Part shown: positions 27,871 through 37,741 of the stretch, in pieces | Position numbering within the stretch: the first letter of the stretch is position 1 | Layout of the letters: each line of letters opens with the position of its first letter | Source of the DNA: Streptomyces sp. MMG1121 | Lineage (GTDB): Bacteria > Actinomycetota > Actinomycetes > Streptomycetales > Streptomycetaceae | NCBI RefSeq assembly: GCF_001280015.1 | Contig: NZ_LGDV01000063.1 | Span: 79,523-143,522, forward strand | Direction: 5' to 3' | DNA: 64,000 nucleotides | Position numbers and translations under genes: made by a program | Notes under the pieces: generated by a model | Seen by the model: only the letters and a program-made list of their open reading frames with translations | The model's database searches: none | What the model was told of the DNA's origin: nothing

Positions 27871-28370
27871 AGCCCCGCCGATCGAGCCTCGCCCAGCTCG
27901 GTGAGCCGGTCCCGCAGCCGTTCCGCCTCGGCCGGGTCCAGACCGGGGATGGTCGCGTCGGTCGCGGCGGCCGCCGTGTGCAGCTGCACGGTGGCCAGCC
28001 CGAAGCGCCGCTCCACCGGACCGGAGGTGACCTCCACCAGCTGCATCCGCCCGTACGGCACCACCGTCTCCTCGCGCCACAGGACGCCACGGCTGATCAG
28101 CAGGTCGTCGGCGCGCTCGGCGTACCGCCACGAGCGCCAGTTGCGCCCCAGCAGCCGCCAGCACCACGCGGCGCACGCCACGGGCAGCAGCGCGAAGGCG
28201 CCCCACGCCGGCCCCGCGAGCAGGCCCGGCAGCAGGCCGGCGGCCAGCGCGAGCACCGCCGTCCACACCACGAGCAGCAGTCGGCGCATCCGCAGCAGCC
28301 CCGGCGGCAACGCCCGCCACATCGGCTCGTCCCCCGGTATCCCCGCCTCGAGCGGGCTCCCCGTTTCCAT
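27867..28370 (-). CDS. Small PH (bPH2) domain membrane protein
   Basis: 167 aa with two adjacent membrane helices (about 24-65) and one bPH2 domain ([25 protein letters not shown]). YdbS-like partner of the following gene, with GTGA overlap. ATG 28370 has TACGCT ending 6 nt upstream, so a leaderless mRNA is likely. Only 31 bp separate it from divergent nuoD2. Confidence 0.85.
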   Translation of the reverse strand: METGSPLEAGIPGDEPMWRALPPGLLRMRRLLLVVWTAVLALAAGLLPGLLAGPAWGAFALLPVACAAWCWRLLGRNWRSWRYAERADDLLISRGVLWREETVVPYGRMQLVEVTSGPVERRFGLATVQLHTAAAATDATIPGLDPAEAERLRDRLTELGEARSAGL

Positions 28371-28401
28371 GGGGCCAGCGTACGTAGGGGAAACTGGGGC
28401 C

Positions 28402-29553
28402 ATGACTCCTACGACGGAGACCACGGTCGGGATCGGCGGCGCCGCGGAGAGCACCGACATGGTGCTCAACATCGGACCCCAGCACCCGTCCACGCACGGC
28501 GTCCTGCGGCTCAGGCTCGTGCTGGACGGGGAGCGGATCGTGCGCGCGGAGCCGGTGATCGGCTACATGCACCGCGGCGCCGAGAAGCTCTTCGAGGCGC
28601 GCGACTACCGGCAGATCATCGTGCTCGCCAATCGCCACGACTGGCTGTCGGCGTTCTCGAACGAGCTGGGTGTGGTCCTCGCGGTGGAGCGGATGCTCGG
28701 CATGGAGGTGCCCGTGCGGGCGGTGTGGACGCGCACGCTGCTCGCCGAGCTGAACCGGGTGCTGAACCACCTGATGTTCCTCGGCTCCTACCCGCTGGAG
28801 CTGGGTGGCATCACCCCGGTGTTCTACGCGTTCCGTGAGCGCGAGGTGCTCCAGAACGTGATGGAGGAGGTCTCCGGCGGGCGCATGCACTACATGTTCA
28901 ACCGCGTCGGCGGCCTCAAGGAGGACCTGCCGGCCGGCTGGACCGCACGCGCGCGTGCCGCCGTCGCCGCCGTGCGCTCCCGCATGGACGTCTTCGACGA
29001 CCTGGTGCTCGGCAACGAGATCTTCCGGGGGCGCACGCGCCGTGTGGGCGCGCTGGCGCCGGAGGCCGTGCACGCCTACGGCGTGAGCGGGCCCATCGCG
29101 CGCGCTTCGGGGGTCGACTTCGACCTGCGCCGCGACGAGCCGTACCTGGCCTACGGGGACCTCCAGGACACCCTGAAGGTCGCCACCCGGAGCGAGGGCG
29201 ACTGCCTCGCCCGTTTCGAGGTGCTCCTGGAGCAGACCCACAACGCGCTCGACCTCGCCGACGCCTGTCTGGACCGGCTCGTCGAGCTGCCGCCGGGACC
29301 GATCAACCAGCGGCTGCCGAAGGTCCTGAAGGCGCCCGAGGGGCACACGTACGCGTGGACCGAGAACCCGCTCGGCATCAACGGCTACTACCTGGTCAGC
29401 AAGGGCGAGAAGACGCCGTACCGGCTGAAGCTGCGCTCGGCGTCGTACAACAACATCCAGGCGCTGACCGAGCTGCTGCCGGGGACGCTGGTGGCGGACA
29501 TGGTGGCGATCCTCGGGTCGCTGTTCTTCGTGGTCGGCGACATCGACAAGTAG
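28402..29553 (+). CDS. nuoD2: NADH-quinone oxidoreductase subunit D paralogue
   Basis: 383-aa homologue of the 49-kDa complex I subunit (NuoD/NDUFS2), with [27 protein letters not shown] and the C-terminal [40 protein letters not shown] block. It stands alone, away from a nuo operon, as seen for nuoD2 of S. coelicolor. R58 of the HRG motif aligns with the human NDUFS2 arginine methylated by NDUFAF7. Its stop is 17 bp from the convergent NDUFAF7-type gene. Whether it joins complex I or a hydrogenase-like complex is open. Confidence 0.93.
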   Translation: MTPTTETTVGIGGAAESTDMVLNIGPQHPSTHGVLRLRLVLDGERIVRAEPVIGYMHRGAEKLFEARDYRQIIVLANRHDWLSAFSNELGVVLAVERMLGMEVPVRAVWTRTLLAELNRVLNHLMFLGSYPLELGGITPVFYAFREREVLQNVMEEVSGGRMHYMFNRVGGLKEDLPAGWTARARAAVAAVRSRMDVFDDLVLGNEIFRGRTRRVGALAPEAVHAYGVSGPIARASGVDFDLRRDEPYLAYGDLQDTLKVATRSEGDCLARFEVLLEQTHNALDLADACLDRLVELPPGPINQRLPKVLKAPEGHTYAWTENPLGINGYYLVSKGEKTPYRLKLRSASYNNIQALTELLPGTLVADMVAILGSLFFVVGDIDK

Positions 29554-29570
29554 CCCGCTGCGACCAGCGG

Positions 29571-30779
29571 CTAGGGGCCGGGTGCCAGCGGGTTCGGGAT
29601 GCAGACCGACTGGACCAGCCAGCCGAAGTCGCCGAGGCCGCCGGGCGCGGTGAGTTCACCGGCCTCTCCGGCGCTCGCGAGGGCACGGACGTAGGCGGAG
29701 GGGTCGGTGGAGGCCAGTGCGAGCGGGGGGCGTGCGCCGGTGATGTCCAGGGCGTGGAGGGCAGCGCGTTGTGTGAGCAGGCGCGCTGGAGACAGCGAGC
29801 GCGCCGTGTGGTGGGGCGCGTGCGCTGTGTTCGGGGGCGTGCGGAGAGCGGACGGCGCCTCGAAAGATGCGCGCGTGGTGTTCTGGGACGTATACGCCCC
29901 CGCGGGGAGCGTGTGCGCCGTGTCGGGAGGCGTGCACGGCGCGCCGTGCCGGGCGTACAGCCTGGGTGCCGCCGCGCACGCGTCCAGCGCGACGTGCGCC
30001 GTGATGTCGCACGACCCGTCCGGCACAGGCGCCGTCTCGCGCCCCTCCCGGAAGCCGGTGAGCGTACCGAACGGGGGGCGCGTGTCGATGGTGTGCGCGT
30101 AGTCCACGGCCACCGCGAGCCCGCGCACCACCCGGTCCACCACCGACGCCCAGGCCAGGTCCCGGGGCAGCCCGATCTCCGCGCGCAGCCCCTCCTCGGC
30201 GGGCAGTGGCCACCACTGGGCGAGCCAGTCCGCCTCGGCGCCCGTCACGGGCTCCCCGAGCCGTTCGGTGCCGTCCTCCGCGACGAGGACCAGCCGGGGC
30301 ACGCCGGAGGAATCGACCTCGGCGACGTCCACGGGCACGTTGTCCAGCCACTCGTTGGCGAAGAGCAGCCCGGTGACGGCGGCCGGGGGTGCGGCGAGCC
30401 AGGTGATGCGGGCGTCCAGGCCGGGCGGACGGGCGGCCAGTTCGACGGCGTACCCGCGCGCGCGTGCGGCCGTCTCGGCCGGCAGGGCGGCGAGCACCCC
30501 CGTGACCAGTTCGCCCCGCCCCGCGCCCATGTCGACGAAGTCCAGCACCGCGGGCCGCCCCAGGGCCTCGTCCACCCGGCACAGCAGCCCCGCCACGGCC
30601 CGTGCGAACAGCGGGGAGGCGTGCACGGACGTACGGAAGTGACCGGCCGGGCCTTCCGGACGCCGGTAGAAGCCGCCGGGCCCGTACAGCGCGGCCTCGG
30701 CCGCCGCGCGCCAGCCGTGCTCGCCGCCGTTCCCGTCGCCGGGGGCAGGTTCCGCTTCCCGCGCCGTTCCATCCGTCAC
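29571..30779 (-). CDS. MidA/NDUFAF7-family SAM-dependent methyltransferase (DUF185)
   Basis: 402 aa. Motifs in DUF185 order: [20 protein letters not shown] (N-terminal recognition block), [15 protein letters not shown] (SAM-binding motif I), [15 protein letters not shown] (equivalent of the AHEFFDVLPV block in human NDUFAF7), VAVDYAHT and [10 protein letters not shown]. Human NDUFAF7 is a protein arginine methyltransferase for NDUFS2. A low-complexity insertion of about 60 residues with TPP(D/N)TAH repeats sits before the final [13 protein letters not shown] helix. GTG 30779 has TAGTCT ending 6 nt upstream, suggesting leaderless translation. Confidence 0.85.
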   Translation of the reverse strand: MTDGTAREAEPAPGDGNGGEHGWRAAAEAALYGPGGFYRRPEGPAGHFRTSVHASPLFARAVAGLLCRVDEALGRPAVLDFVDMGAGRGELVTGVLAALPAETAARARGYAVELAARPPGLDARITWLAAPPAAVTGLLFANEWLDNVPVDVAEVDSSGVPRLVLVAEDGTERLGEPVTGAEADWLAQWWPLPAEEGLRAEIGLPRDLAWASVVDRVVRGLAVAVDYAHTIDTRPPFGTLTGFREGRETAPVPDGSCDITAHVALDACAAAPRLYARHGAPCTPPDTAHTLPAGAYTSQNTTRASFEAPSALRTPPNTAHAPHHTARSLSPARLLTQRAALHALDITGARPPLALASTDPSAYVRALASAGEAGELTAPGGLGDFGWLVQSVCIPNPLAPGP

Positions 30780-30897
30780 CGGAACAGACTAGGCGCACAG
30801 ATGATCACTTCCTCCACCTTGCGGAGTACGCGCACCGCGTGTGGATCGGTCCTCCGGTTGACCCCTGCACGCATCTCGTTTCCCTACTCTGGGTTAC

Positions 30898-32103
30898 GTG
30901 CAGCGCCTCTACGACTTCCTCCGCCGCCACCCGACCTGGGTCGACACCTTCTGGGCCGTCGTCCTGCTCGGGCTGTCCGGCGTGAGCGTGGTCAGTCTGC
31001 ACGGGGTGCCAGGGCACCACGGGACGATCGCCACAGCGGCGATCGTGTCCGTCGTCCTGTGCGTCGTCGTCGCGCTGCGCCGCCGTTACCCGGAGCCGAT
31101 GCTGCTCGTCGCGTGCGCGACCGGACTGGCCCAGCTCGTCCTGGACGTCGAGACGACGGTCGCCGACTTCGCGATGCTGGTGATCACGTACACGGTCGCG
31201 GCGATCGGCGCCCGCTGGGCCTCACGGCTCGCGCTCTCCGTCAGCCTCGTCGCGGCGGCCCTCGCGCAGCTCCGCTGGCCGGCCGAGCACTCCGGGTTCG
31301 TCGGACAGGTCGCCATCGCGGTCTTCCAGACGGTGCCCTTCGCACTCGCCTGGGTGCTCGGTGACTCCATGCGGACCCGGCGCGCCTACTTCGCCCAGCT
31401 GGAAGAGCGCGCGGCACGTCTGGAGAAGGAGCGCGAGGCGCAGGCGAAGGTCGCGGTCGCGGCCGAGCGCGCCCGTATCGCGCGCGAGCTGCACGATGTC
31501 GTCGCGCACAACGTGTCGGTGATGGTGGTGCAGGCCGATGGTGCCGCCTACGTCCTCGACGCCGCTCCCGACCAGGCCAAGAAGGCCCTGGAGACGATCT
31601 CCTCCACCGGCCGGCAGGCCCTCGCCGAGATGCGCCGCCTGCTGGGCGTACTGCGCACCGGGGAGCACCAGGAGGGCGGGGAGTACGTTCCGCAGCCCGA
31701 TGTCGAGCAGATCGACGACCTCATCGAGCAGTGCCGCACTTCCGGGCTGCCGGTCGACTTCAAGGTCGAGGGCACCCCGCGACCGCTGCCCAGCGGCGTG
31801 GAGCTGACCGCGTACCGCATCGTGCAGGAGGCGCTCACCAACACGCGCAAGCACGGCGGCCCCAACGCGGGCGCGAGCGTGCGGCTGGTCTACTTCGACG
31901 ACGGGCTCGGCCTGCTGGTCGAGGACGACGGCAAGGGAGCCCCGCACGAGCTGTACGAGGAGGGCGGCGCCGACGGCCAGGGGCACGGTCTGATCGGCAT
32001 GCGCGAGCGGGTCGGCATGGTCGGCGGCACGCTGGACGCGGGCCCGCGCCCGGGCGGAGGATTCCGCATCAGCGTCCTGCTCCCGCTCAAACCGGCGCAC
32101 TGA
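30898..32103 (+). CDS. NarL-type sensor histidine kinase
   Basis: 401 aa. Five to six N-terminal membrane helices (to about residue 155), a short coiled coil (167-190), HisKA_3 dimerisation domain with phospho-acceptor H199 (RIARELHDVVAHNVSVM), and a HATPase_c domain (EALTNTRKHGGP N-box, EDDGKG and GHGLIGMRERV G-boxes). GTG start with TACTCT ending 7 nt upstream fits a leaderless mRNA. The response regulator follows 113 bp downstream. The signal is unknown. Confidence 0.93.
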   Translation: MQRLYDFLRRHPTWVDTFWAVVLLGLSGVSVVSLHGVPGHHGTIATAAIVSVVLCVVVALRRRYPEPMLLVACATGLAQLVLDVETTVADFAMLVITYTVAAIGARWASRLALSVSLVAAALAQLRWPAEHSGFVGQVAIAVFQTVPFALAWVLGDSMRTRRAYFAQLEERAARLEKEREAQAKVAVAAERARIARELHDVVAHNVSVMVVQADGAAYVLDAAPDQAKKALETISSTGRQALAEMRRLLGVLRTGEHQEGGEYVPQPDVEQIDDLIEQCRTSGLPVDFKVEGTPRPLPSGVELTAYRIVQEALTNTRKHGGPNAGASVRLVYFDDGLGLLVEDDGKGAPHELYEEGGADGQGHGLIGMRERVGMVGGTLDAGPRPGGGFRISVLLPLKPAH

Positions 32104-32216
32104 CACGCGCACGCGCCCCGATTGACACCTGTAAGCCGTAGCCGGCAGGTGAGCCGCAGACCGGCGAGCCGATACTCGTAAGCCCCGTCCCGCCCGCCCC
32201 GAAGGAAAGAGGCCCG

Positions 32217-32888
32217 ATGACGATCCGCGTGATGCTCGTCGACGACCAGGTGCTGCTGCGCACCGGGTTCCGGATGGTGCTGGCCGCCCAGCCGGACATG
32301 GAGGTCGTCGCGGAGGCGGGCGACGGTGTCGAGGCCCTGCAGGTGCTGCGCACGACCTCGGTCGACGTCGTCCTGATGGATGTCCGCATGCCGAAGCTGG
32401 ACGGGGTGGAGACCACTCGGCGGATCTGTGCGGAGCCGGGCGCGCCGAAGGTACTGATCCTGACCACGTTCGACCTGGACGAGTACGCCTTCTCCGGGCT
32501 GAAGGCGGGCGCCTCCGGGTTCATGCTCAAGGACGTGCCGCCCGGTGAGCTGCTGACCGCCATCCGTTCCGTGCACAGCGGTGACGCCGTCGTGGCGCCC
32601 TCCACCACCCGGCGGCTGCTGGACCGCTTCGCGCCGATGCTGCCCTCCAGCGGCAAGGAGCCGCAGCACAAGGAGCTGGAGCGGCTCACCGACCGGGAGC
32701 GGGAGGTGATGGTGCTGGTCGCGCAGGGCCTGTCGAACGGGGAGATCGCGGCCCGGCTGGTGCTGAGCGAGGCGACGGTGAAGACCCATGTGGGCCGGAT
32801 CCTGACCAAGCTCGGTCTGCGCGACCGGGTGCAGGTGGTGGTGCTGGCGTACGAGACCGGCCTGGTGCGCGCGGGCGGGCACGGCTGA
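32217..32888 (+). CDS. NarL/LuxR-family response regulator
   Basis: 223 aa. Receiver domain with DD at 9-10, phospho-acceptor D55 (VVLMDVRMPKLDG), T83-region TTFD and K106-region LKD; C-terminal LuxR helix-turn-helix (LTDREREVMVLVAQGLSNGEIAARLVLSEATVKTHVGRI). AAGGAAAGAGG lies upstream of the ATG. Partner of the preceding histidine kinase. Confidence 0.94.
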   Translation: MTIRVMLVDDQVLLRTGFRMVLAAQPDMEVVAEAGDGVEALQVLRTTSVDVVLMDVRMPKLDGVETTRRICAEPGAPKVLILTTFDLDEYAFSGLKAGASGFMLKDVPPGELLTAIRSVHSGDAVVAPSTTRRLLDRFAPMLPSSGKEPQHKELERLTDREREVMVLVAQGLSNGEIAARLVLSEATVKTHVGRILTKLGLRDRVQVVVLAYETGLVRAGGHG

Positions 32889-32909
32889 GATCGCCCGGGG
32901 AGGCGGGAA

Positions 32910-34013
32910 TCAGCGCAGGACGCCCTCGATGAAGTCGCTGCCCAGCCGGGCCACCGCGGACAGGTTCAGCTGGTGCTGGACGTACCGCCCGCGGCGGCAG
33001 TCGGTGATCAGGCCCGCCTTCTTCAGCACCGCGAGGTGCCGGGATATCTCGGGGGCCGACATGCCGTGCGCGTCGGCCAGCTCGCCCGTGGTGTGCGGGG
33101 CCCGCGCGAGATGCCGGCACAGCCGCATCCGCACCGGGTGGGCCAGTGCCTCCAGGCGGCGCGTGAGCTGTTCGACGGACGGGGCCTGCGGGCGGGAGCC
33201 GCTCGCCGGGTAGGTGATCGAGGGCTGCCAGCCGAACCGGTGCAGCACCAGGACGTGCGGCCAGCCGAGGCTGGTCGGCACCAGGACCAGGCTGCCGTCG
33301 CCCGTGGCGGTGCGGCCCACCGAGAGCTTGTCGACCGTGATGAGTGCGGCCTCCTCGTCCAGCGAGATGGCCTCGGACAGGGACGCGAGGGCTTCGCCGA
33401 GGCCCTTGCGGCGCAACAGCTCGGTCTTGTGCCGGGCGTCGGCGGCGAGCTGGGGCTGGATACGGGCCCAGGTGTCGGCGAAGAAGGCCTCGTCGCAGTC
33501 GAGCATCAGCTGCCGGAACCACGCGCGGACGACCGGCGGGTCTTCCAGCAGCCGGCGCGCGAACTGCTCCTGTACGGCCCCGCGCGCGGCGGCCAGCTCC
33601 AGGGAGCGGCGGCGCAGCTCCGGGTCGTCCAGCAGTGAGGGTTCCTGGAGGTCGTAGCGCAGTTGGCAGGTGAACTCCAGTGCGGCGTTGACGAACTGTT
33701 CGTCCGTCAGCTTGTCCAGCAGGTCCAGCTCCTCGGCGAGGGTGGCGCCGGGCGGCGTGCGCCGGCCGGGGATGCCGGCGAACGGGGCGAAGACGTCCGA
33801 GAACGTCGTACGCCACAGGAAGTCGGCCTCGCACAGCCGGTCGGCCAGCCGGGGGTCCAGCCGGGACGAGACGGCGGTCGCCCAGCCCTGCAGGTCGGGG
33901 TGGTGGCCGGGTTCGCTGAGCGCGTGCAGAGCCATCCCCAGCTCCGCCAGCGGGGAGGGCACGACCGAGATCCGCTCGGGCGGCAGTCCGGTGATGTCGA
34001 TGGTCACGCTCAT
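32910..34013 (-). CDS. DUF5937/ArsR-type transcriptional regulator
   Basis: 367 aa. N-terminal DUF5937 region (to about 250) is fused to a C-terminal ArsR winged helix (LEALAHPVRMRLCRHLARAPHTTGELADAHGMSAPEISRHLAVLKKAGLI). No metal-binding CxC motif is visible in the helix region. ATG 34013 follows an AGGATGGACGC stretch. A perfect 10-7-10 inverted repeat lies 37 bp upstream of its start, in the divergent intergenic region, so autoregulation is likely. The effector is unknown. Confidence 0.85.
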   Translation of the reverse strand: MSVTIDITGLPPERISVVPSPLAELGMALHALSEPGHHPDLQGWATAVSSRLDPRLADRLCEADFLWRTTFSDVFAPFAGIPGRRTPPGATLAEELDLLDKLTDEQFVNAALEFTCQLRYDLQEPSLLDDPELRRRSLELAAARGAVQEQFARRLLEDPPVVRAWFRQLMLDCDEAFFADTWARIQPQLAADARHKTELLRRKGLGEALASLSEAISLDEEAALITVDKLSVGRTATGDGSLVLVPTSLGWPHVLVLHRFGWQPSITYPASGSRPQAPSVEQLTRRLEALAHPVRMRLCRHLARAPHTTGELADAHGMSAPEISRHLAVLKKAGLITDCRRGRYVQHQLNLSAVARLGSDFIEGVLR

Positions 34014-34049
34014 GCGTCCATCCTGCCCCGGCCCACTGACAGCGGCGCC

Positions 34050-34076
34050 GTGGATTGACGGCAGCTGTCAATCCAC
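34050..34076. promoter_or_regulatory. Perfect 10-7-10 inverted repeat, candidate ArsR operator
   Basis: GTGGATTGAC (34050-34059) and GTCAATCCAC (34067-34076) flank GGCAGCT. Both arms read TTGAC outward-in, so they may overlap divergent -35 elements. It lies between the ArsR-type regulator (start 34013) and the 68-aa gene (start 34175). Confidence 0.7.
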
Positions 34077-34174
34077 GGGACATCGGCACCCGGCTCGACC
34101 AGGCTGAATGCACCGGGGCAGCCGCGGAGCCCGATCAGCCACAGATCAGCCACGTCCCGAGAAGGCGAACCGCC

Positions 34175-34381
34175 ATGAGCATCACCCAGCAGTACCTCCT
34201 CGACAGTTACCGTGCGCGCGTGCTCGGCGAACCCGAGCCGCCCGCGCCCGGCCGGCACGACGCCGACCTGGTGCGCGAAGTGCGCGACCACCGGCGTTTC
34301 AACGCCGTCATCGCCGAACGACCGGCGCGCGGGCGCGTGCGCTACGTCCTGCGCCGGTGGTTGCGCCCGCGCGCGCTGTGA
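34175..34381 (+). CDS. Small basic protein of unknown function
   Basis: 68 aa (MSITQQYLLDSYRARVLGEP...), basic, with no membrane segment or signal. Divergent from the ArsR-type regulator across the inverted repeat, so it is probably controlled by it. GAAGGCG lies upstream of ATG 34175. Its stop codon falls inside a degenerate tandem repeat. I do not recognise a family. Confidence 0.65.
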   Translation: MSITQQYLLDSYRARVLGEPEPPAPGRHDADLVREVRDHRRFNAVIAERPARGRVRYVLRRWLRPRAL

Positions 34382-34458
34382 TCACAGGCCCCTGTTGCTT
34401 TGCGATCACAGGCCCCCGTGCTCTGTGATGACGGGCCCCGTGCGCTGTGATCACAGCG
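34375..34458. repeat. Four degenerate ~22-bp repeats at convergent gene ends
   Basis: Units begin at about 34375, 34398, 34421 and 34443 and share (G/T)TGTGATCACAGGCCCC. Each contains the palindrome TGTGATCACA or a variant. They span the stop of the 68-aa gene and the stop of the convergent PLP lyase, so they may act as a repeated terminator. Confidence 0.7.
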
Positions 34459-35608
34459 GGGGCAGGTGGGTCACGAAGTCGGCGACGGCCGCCCGTACGT
34501 CGTCCGCCGTCCACTCCAGGCCCTCCGCGCCGACCGTGACCTCCGTGTACGCCAGGTCCGGTCCGCCGTGGTCCCAGCCCCGCGCGAACAGCAGGACCGA
34601 GGTCTCCTCCGCCTGCCGCACGGCCGCCTCGGCCACCACGCCCGGGTCGTACGGCAGCCAGACCCGGAACTCGTGGGTGTGCGGCACCCCGGGGTGCACG
34701 CGGGCCCACGGGACGCCCGCCTCGGCGAACCCCTCGCGCAGCGCGGCGGCCACCACGCGCGCGTGCCGCACGTAGTCGGGCAGCCGGGGCAGCTCCGTCT
34801 CGAGTCCGGCGAGCGCGGACAGCACGGTCGGGAACTGCTGGAAGACCATCCCGCCGTACCGGTGCCGCCAGGCCCGCGCGTCCTCGATCAGCGTCTTCGG
34901 GCCGGCCAGCGCGGCACCGCCGAAGCCGCCGAGGGACTTGTAGAACGACACGTAGACGGTGTCGGCGAGGCCGGCGATCTCCTCCAGGGGGCGGCCGAGG
35001 TGCTCCGTGCACTCCCACAGGCGCGCGCCGTCGAAGTGCACCACCGCGTCGCGCTCCCGCGCGGCCTCGACGACCTCGGTCAGCTCCTCCCAGGTGGGCA
35101 GGACGTAGCCGGCGTCCCTGAGGGGCAGTTCCAGCATCAGCGTGCCGAAGGGCTCTTCCAAGGTGCGTATCTCGGCGGCCGTGGGCAGCCGGGGTTCGCT
35201 GGTCACCTGTACCGGGCGCAATCCGCTGACCTGGCTGAACGCGTTCCGTTCATGCACTTCGGGGTGGGCGAGGCCGTGCAGGGCGACCGTGGGGTCGCCG
35301 GTGCGGGCGGCCCAGCAGCGCAGGGCCACCTGCTGGGCCATCGTGCCGGTCGGGAAGAACGCGGCGGCCTCCGTGCCGAGCAGCGCGGCGACCCGCCCCT
35401 CCAGGGCGCCCACGATCCGGTCCCCGTAGATGTCGGCCCGCTCGTCGAGGTCGTAGACCTCGGGTGCCGTCCGCGTCAGCCAGTCCAGGCGTTCGCGGAT
35501 CGTGCCCTCGAAAGGGGCGCGCCGCAGCACGCGCCGCGCCTGTTTGCAGGCGGCCACCCGGCGCTCGTACCGCGCCCGCCGCTGGTCCTGCTCAGCCGTA
35601 TCGCTCAT
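34451..35608 (-). CDS. PLP-dependent beta-eliminating lyase, threonine-aldolase type
   Basis: 385 aa fold-type I PLP enzyme of the L-threonine aldolase family: FFPTGTMAQQVAL (phosphate site), HFDGARLWEC (conserved aspartate pairing with PLP), and SFYKSLGGFGGAALAGP with the Schiff-base lysine. Likely cleaves beta-hydroxy amino acids such as threonine to glycine plus aldehyde; exact substrate not determinable. ATG 35608 chosen, ATG 35620 possible; neither has a strong SD. Confidence 0.85.
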   Translation of the reverse strand: MSDTAEQDQRRARYERRVAACKQARRVLRRAPFEGTIRERLDWLTRTAPEVYDLDERADIYGDRIVGALEGRVAALLGTEAAAFFPTGTMAQQVALRCWAARTGDPTVALHGLAHPEVHERNAFSQVSGLRPVQVTSEPRLPTAAEIRTLEEPFGTLMLELPLRDAGYVLPTWEELTEVVEAARERDAVVHFDGARLWECTEHLGRPLEEIAGLADTVYVSFYKSLGGFGGAALAGPKTLIEDARAWRHRYGGMVFQQFPTVLSALAGLETELPRLPDYVRHARVVAAALREGFAEAGVPWARVHPGVPHTHEFRVWLPYDPGVVAEAAVRQAEETSVLLFARGWDHGGPDLAYTEVTVGAEGLEWTADDVRAAVADFVTHLPPL

Positions 35609-35697
35609 GGCGGCGATCATCCCGCGCCCCGGCCACGCCCGACACCGGGTTTTCCGCGTCGCTAGGCCGCCCTGGCGGGGTGGCGAAACCCACAGCC

Positions 35698-35770
35698 TGT
35701 GGACAACCGGCCGCCCCCGCACTCGATAGCGTTAACATGACGAGAAATCGTCCGGTACATCGTCCGGTAC
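35698..35770. promoter_or_regulatory. Upstream region of the DUF2520-panC-nad operon: single DnaA box and tandem 12-mer
   Basis: TTGTCCACA (minus strand, 35698-35706) is a perfect Streptomyces DnaA box, here alone. Downstream, ATCGTCCGGTAC occurs twice in tandem (35747-35758, 35759-35770), a candidate operator. A -10-like TAGCGT lies at about 35727. No regulator can be named. Confidence 0.45.
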
Positions 35771-35804
35771 CCAGAGCGGACTGGAACGGGAAGGCCGCCG
35801 TCGC

Positions 35805-36749
35805 GTGAGTACAGTCCACCAGCCAGACCTCAAGGACCGCCCCGCGCGGCTCACCGTCGGCGTCGTCGGCGCCGGCCGCGTGGGCCCCGCCCTGGCCGCG
35901 TCCCTCCAGCTCGCCGGGCACCGCCCGGTGGCCGTCTCCGGTGTCTCCGACGCCTCCCGCAGGCGCGCCGAGACCATGCTCCCGGACGTGCCGCTGGTGC
36001 CGCCCGCCGAGGTCCTGAACCGCGCCGACCTGGTGCTGCTCACCGTCCCCGACGACGTCCTGCCCGGCCTGGTCACCGGCCTCGCCGAGACCGGCGCCGT
36101 ACGGCCCGGACAGCTGCTCGTGCACACCTCCGGCCGGTACGGCGCCAAGGTCCTCGACCCCGCCCTGCGCGCCGGCGCGCTGCCGCTGGCCCTGCACCCG
36201 GCGATGACGTTCACCGGTACGCCGGTGGACGTCCAGCGCTTGGCCGGCTGCTCCTTCGGCGTCACCGCGCCCGAGGAGCTGCGGCTGGCCGCCGAGGCCC
36301 TCGTCATCGAGATGGGCGGCGAGCCCGAGTGGATCAGCGAGGAGGACCGCCCGCTCTACCACGCGGCCCTCGCGCTCGGCGCCAACCACCTGGTGACCCT
36401 GGTCGCCCAGTCGATGGAGCTGCTGCGCACGGCCGGTGTGTCGGCGCCCGACCGGATGCTCGGCCCGCTGCTCGGCGCCGCCTTGGACAACGCCCTGCGC
36501 TCCGGCGACGCGGCGCTCACCGGTCCCGTCGCGCGCGGGGACGCCGGCACGGTCGCCGCGCACGTCACCGAGCTGCGCAAGCACGCCCCGCAGACCGTCG
36601 CGGGCTATCTCGCGATGGCCCGCGCCACCGCCGACCGGGCCCTCGCGCACGGCCTGCTGAAGCCGGAACTCGCCGAGGACCTGCTGGGCGTGCTGGCCGA
36701 GGGATCCAACGGCACGAACGGCACCAATGGCACCAAGGGGAACGCCTGA
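35805..36749 (+). CDS. Rossmann-like, DUF2520 domain protein (possible oxidoreductase)
   Basis: 314 aa. N-terminal NAD(P)-binding fold ([21 protein letters not shown]) and a C-terminal DUF2520 helical domain resembling 6-phosphogluconate or ketopantoate reductase-like proteins. First gene of a cofactor operon; panC starts on its stop codon (TGATG). A ketopantoate-reductase-type role is conceivable by context but unproven. The C-terminus ends in repeated NGT units ([13 protein letters not shown]). Confidence 0.8.
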   Translation: MSTVHQPDLKDRPARLTVGVVGAGRVGPALAASLQLAGHRPVAVSGVSDASRRRAETMLPDVPLVPPAEVLNRADLVLLTVPDDVLPGLVTGLAETGAVRPGQLLVHTSGRYGAKVLDPALRAGALPLALHPAMTFTGTPVDVQRLAGCSFGVTAPEELRLAAEALVIEMGGEPEWISEEDRPLYHAALALGANHLVTLVAQSMELLRTAGVSAPDRMLGPLLGAALDNALRSGDAALTGPVARGDAGTVAAHVTELRKHAPQTVAGYLAMARATADRALAHGLLKPELAEDLLGVLAEGSNGTNGTNGTKGNA

Positions 36750-37741
36750 TGACCACCACCCTGCTGAGTACCGCCGAAGAGCTGCACGCGCGCGTGCGCC
36801 ACGGCCGCCGAGCCGTCGTGATGACCATGGGCGCCCTGCACGAGGGCCACGCCACCCTGATCCGCGCCGCGCGGGAGCTGGCCGGCCCGGACGGCGAGGT
36901 CGTCGTGACCGTCTTCGTCAACCCGCTGCAGTTCGGCGCGGGCGAGGATCTCGACCGGTATCCGCGCACGCTGGAGGCCGATCTGAAGCTCGCCGAGCAG
37001 GCCGGCGCGGACGCCGTGTTCGCGCCGTCCGCGGACGGGGTCTACCCGGGCGGCGAACCCCAGGTGCGCATCACCGCCGGTCCCATGGGCGAACGCCTGG
37101 AGGGCGCCTCGCGGCCCGGCCACTTCGACGGCATGCTCACCGTCGTCGCCAAGCTGCTGCACCTGACCCGCCCCGACGCGGCCCTGTTCGGGCAGAAGGA
37201 CGCCCAGCAGCTGGCCCTGATCCGGCGCATGGTGCGGGACCTGAACTTCGGTGTCGAGATCGTCGGCGTACCGACCGTGCGCGAGGCGGACGGGCTCGCC
37301 CTGTCCAGCCGCAACCGCTACCTGGCGCCGCAGGAGCGCGGTACGGCGCTCGCGCTGTCCCGGGCGCTGTTCGCCGGCCGTGACCGGCACGCCGCCCAGG
37401 AGGCACTGCGCGCGCGTGCCCGCGAAGTGCCCTCCACGCACGCGCGTGCCGAGGCGCTCAGCGCCATAGGGGAGTCCCGCGCGGCGGCCGACGCGCACGC
37501 CGTCGCCACCGCCGCGCCCGGCGGCCCGGCCGCGGTCCGCGCGGCGGCCCGCCAGATCCTGGACGAGGCCGCCCGCTTCGTGCCGCCGCTCCGGCTGGAC
37601 TACCTCGCCCTGGTCGACCCCGCGGACTTCACCGAGATCGGCGACGACTTCACCGGCGAGGCCGTCCTCGCCGTCGCCGCGCGGGTCGGCACCACCCGGC
37701 TGATCGACAACCTCCCCCTCTCCTTCGGAGCCGCCTCGTGA
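36749..37741 (+). CDS. panC: Pantothenate synthetase
   Basis: Joins pantoate and beta-alanine with ATP. 330 aa, slightly long. HxGH-type motif HEGH at residues 31-34 ([17 protein letters not shown]), then [55 protein letters not shown] and [13 protein letters not shown] precedes the ATG, which overlaps the previous stop by one base. Confidence 0.96.
   Translation: MTTTLLSTAEELHARVRHGRRAVVMTMGALHEGHATLIRAARELAGPDGEVVVTVFVNPLQFGAGEDLDRYPRTLEADLKLAEQAGADAVFAPSADGVYPGGEPQVRITAGPMGERLEGASRPGHFDGMLTVVAKLLHLTRPDAALFGQKDAQQLALIRRMVRDLNFGVEIVGVPTVREADGLALSSRNRYLAPQERGTALALSRALFAGRDRHAAQEALRARAREVPSTHARAEALSAIGESRAAADAHAVATAAPGGPAAVRAAARQILDEAARFVPPLRLDYLALVDPADFTEIGDDFTGEAVLAVAARVGTTRLIDNLPLSFGAAS

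Noticed and set aside
35698..35706. DnaA box suggesting a replication origin
   Set aside because: Only a single box is found; oriC has a dense cluster together with dnaA/dnaN.
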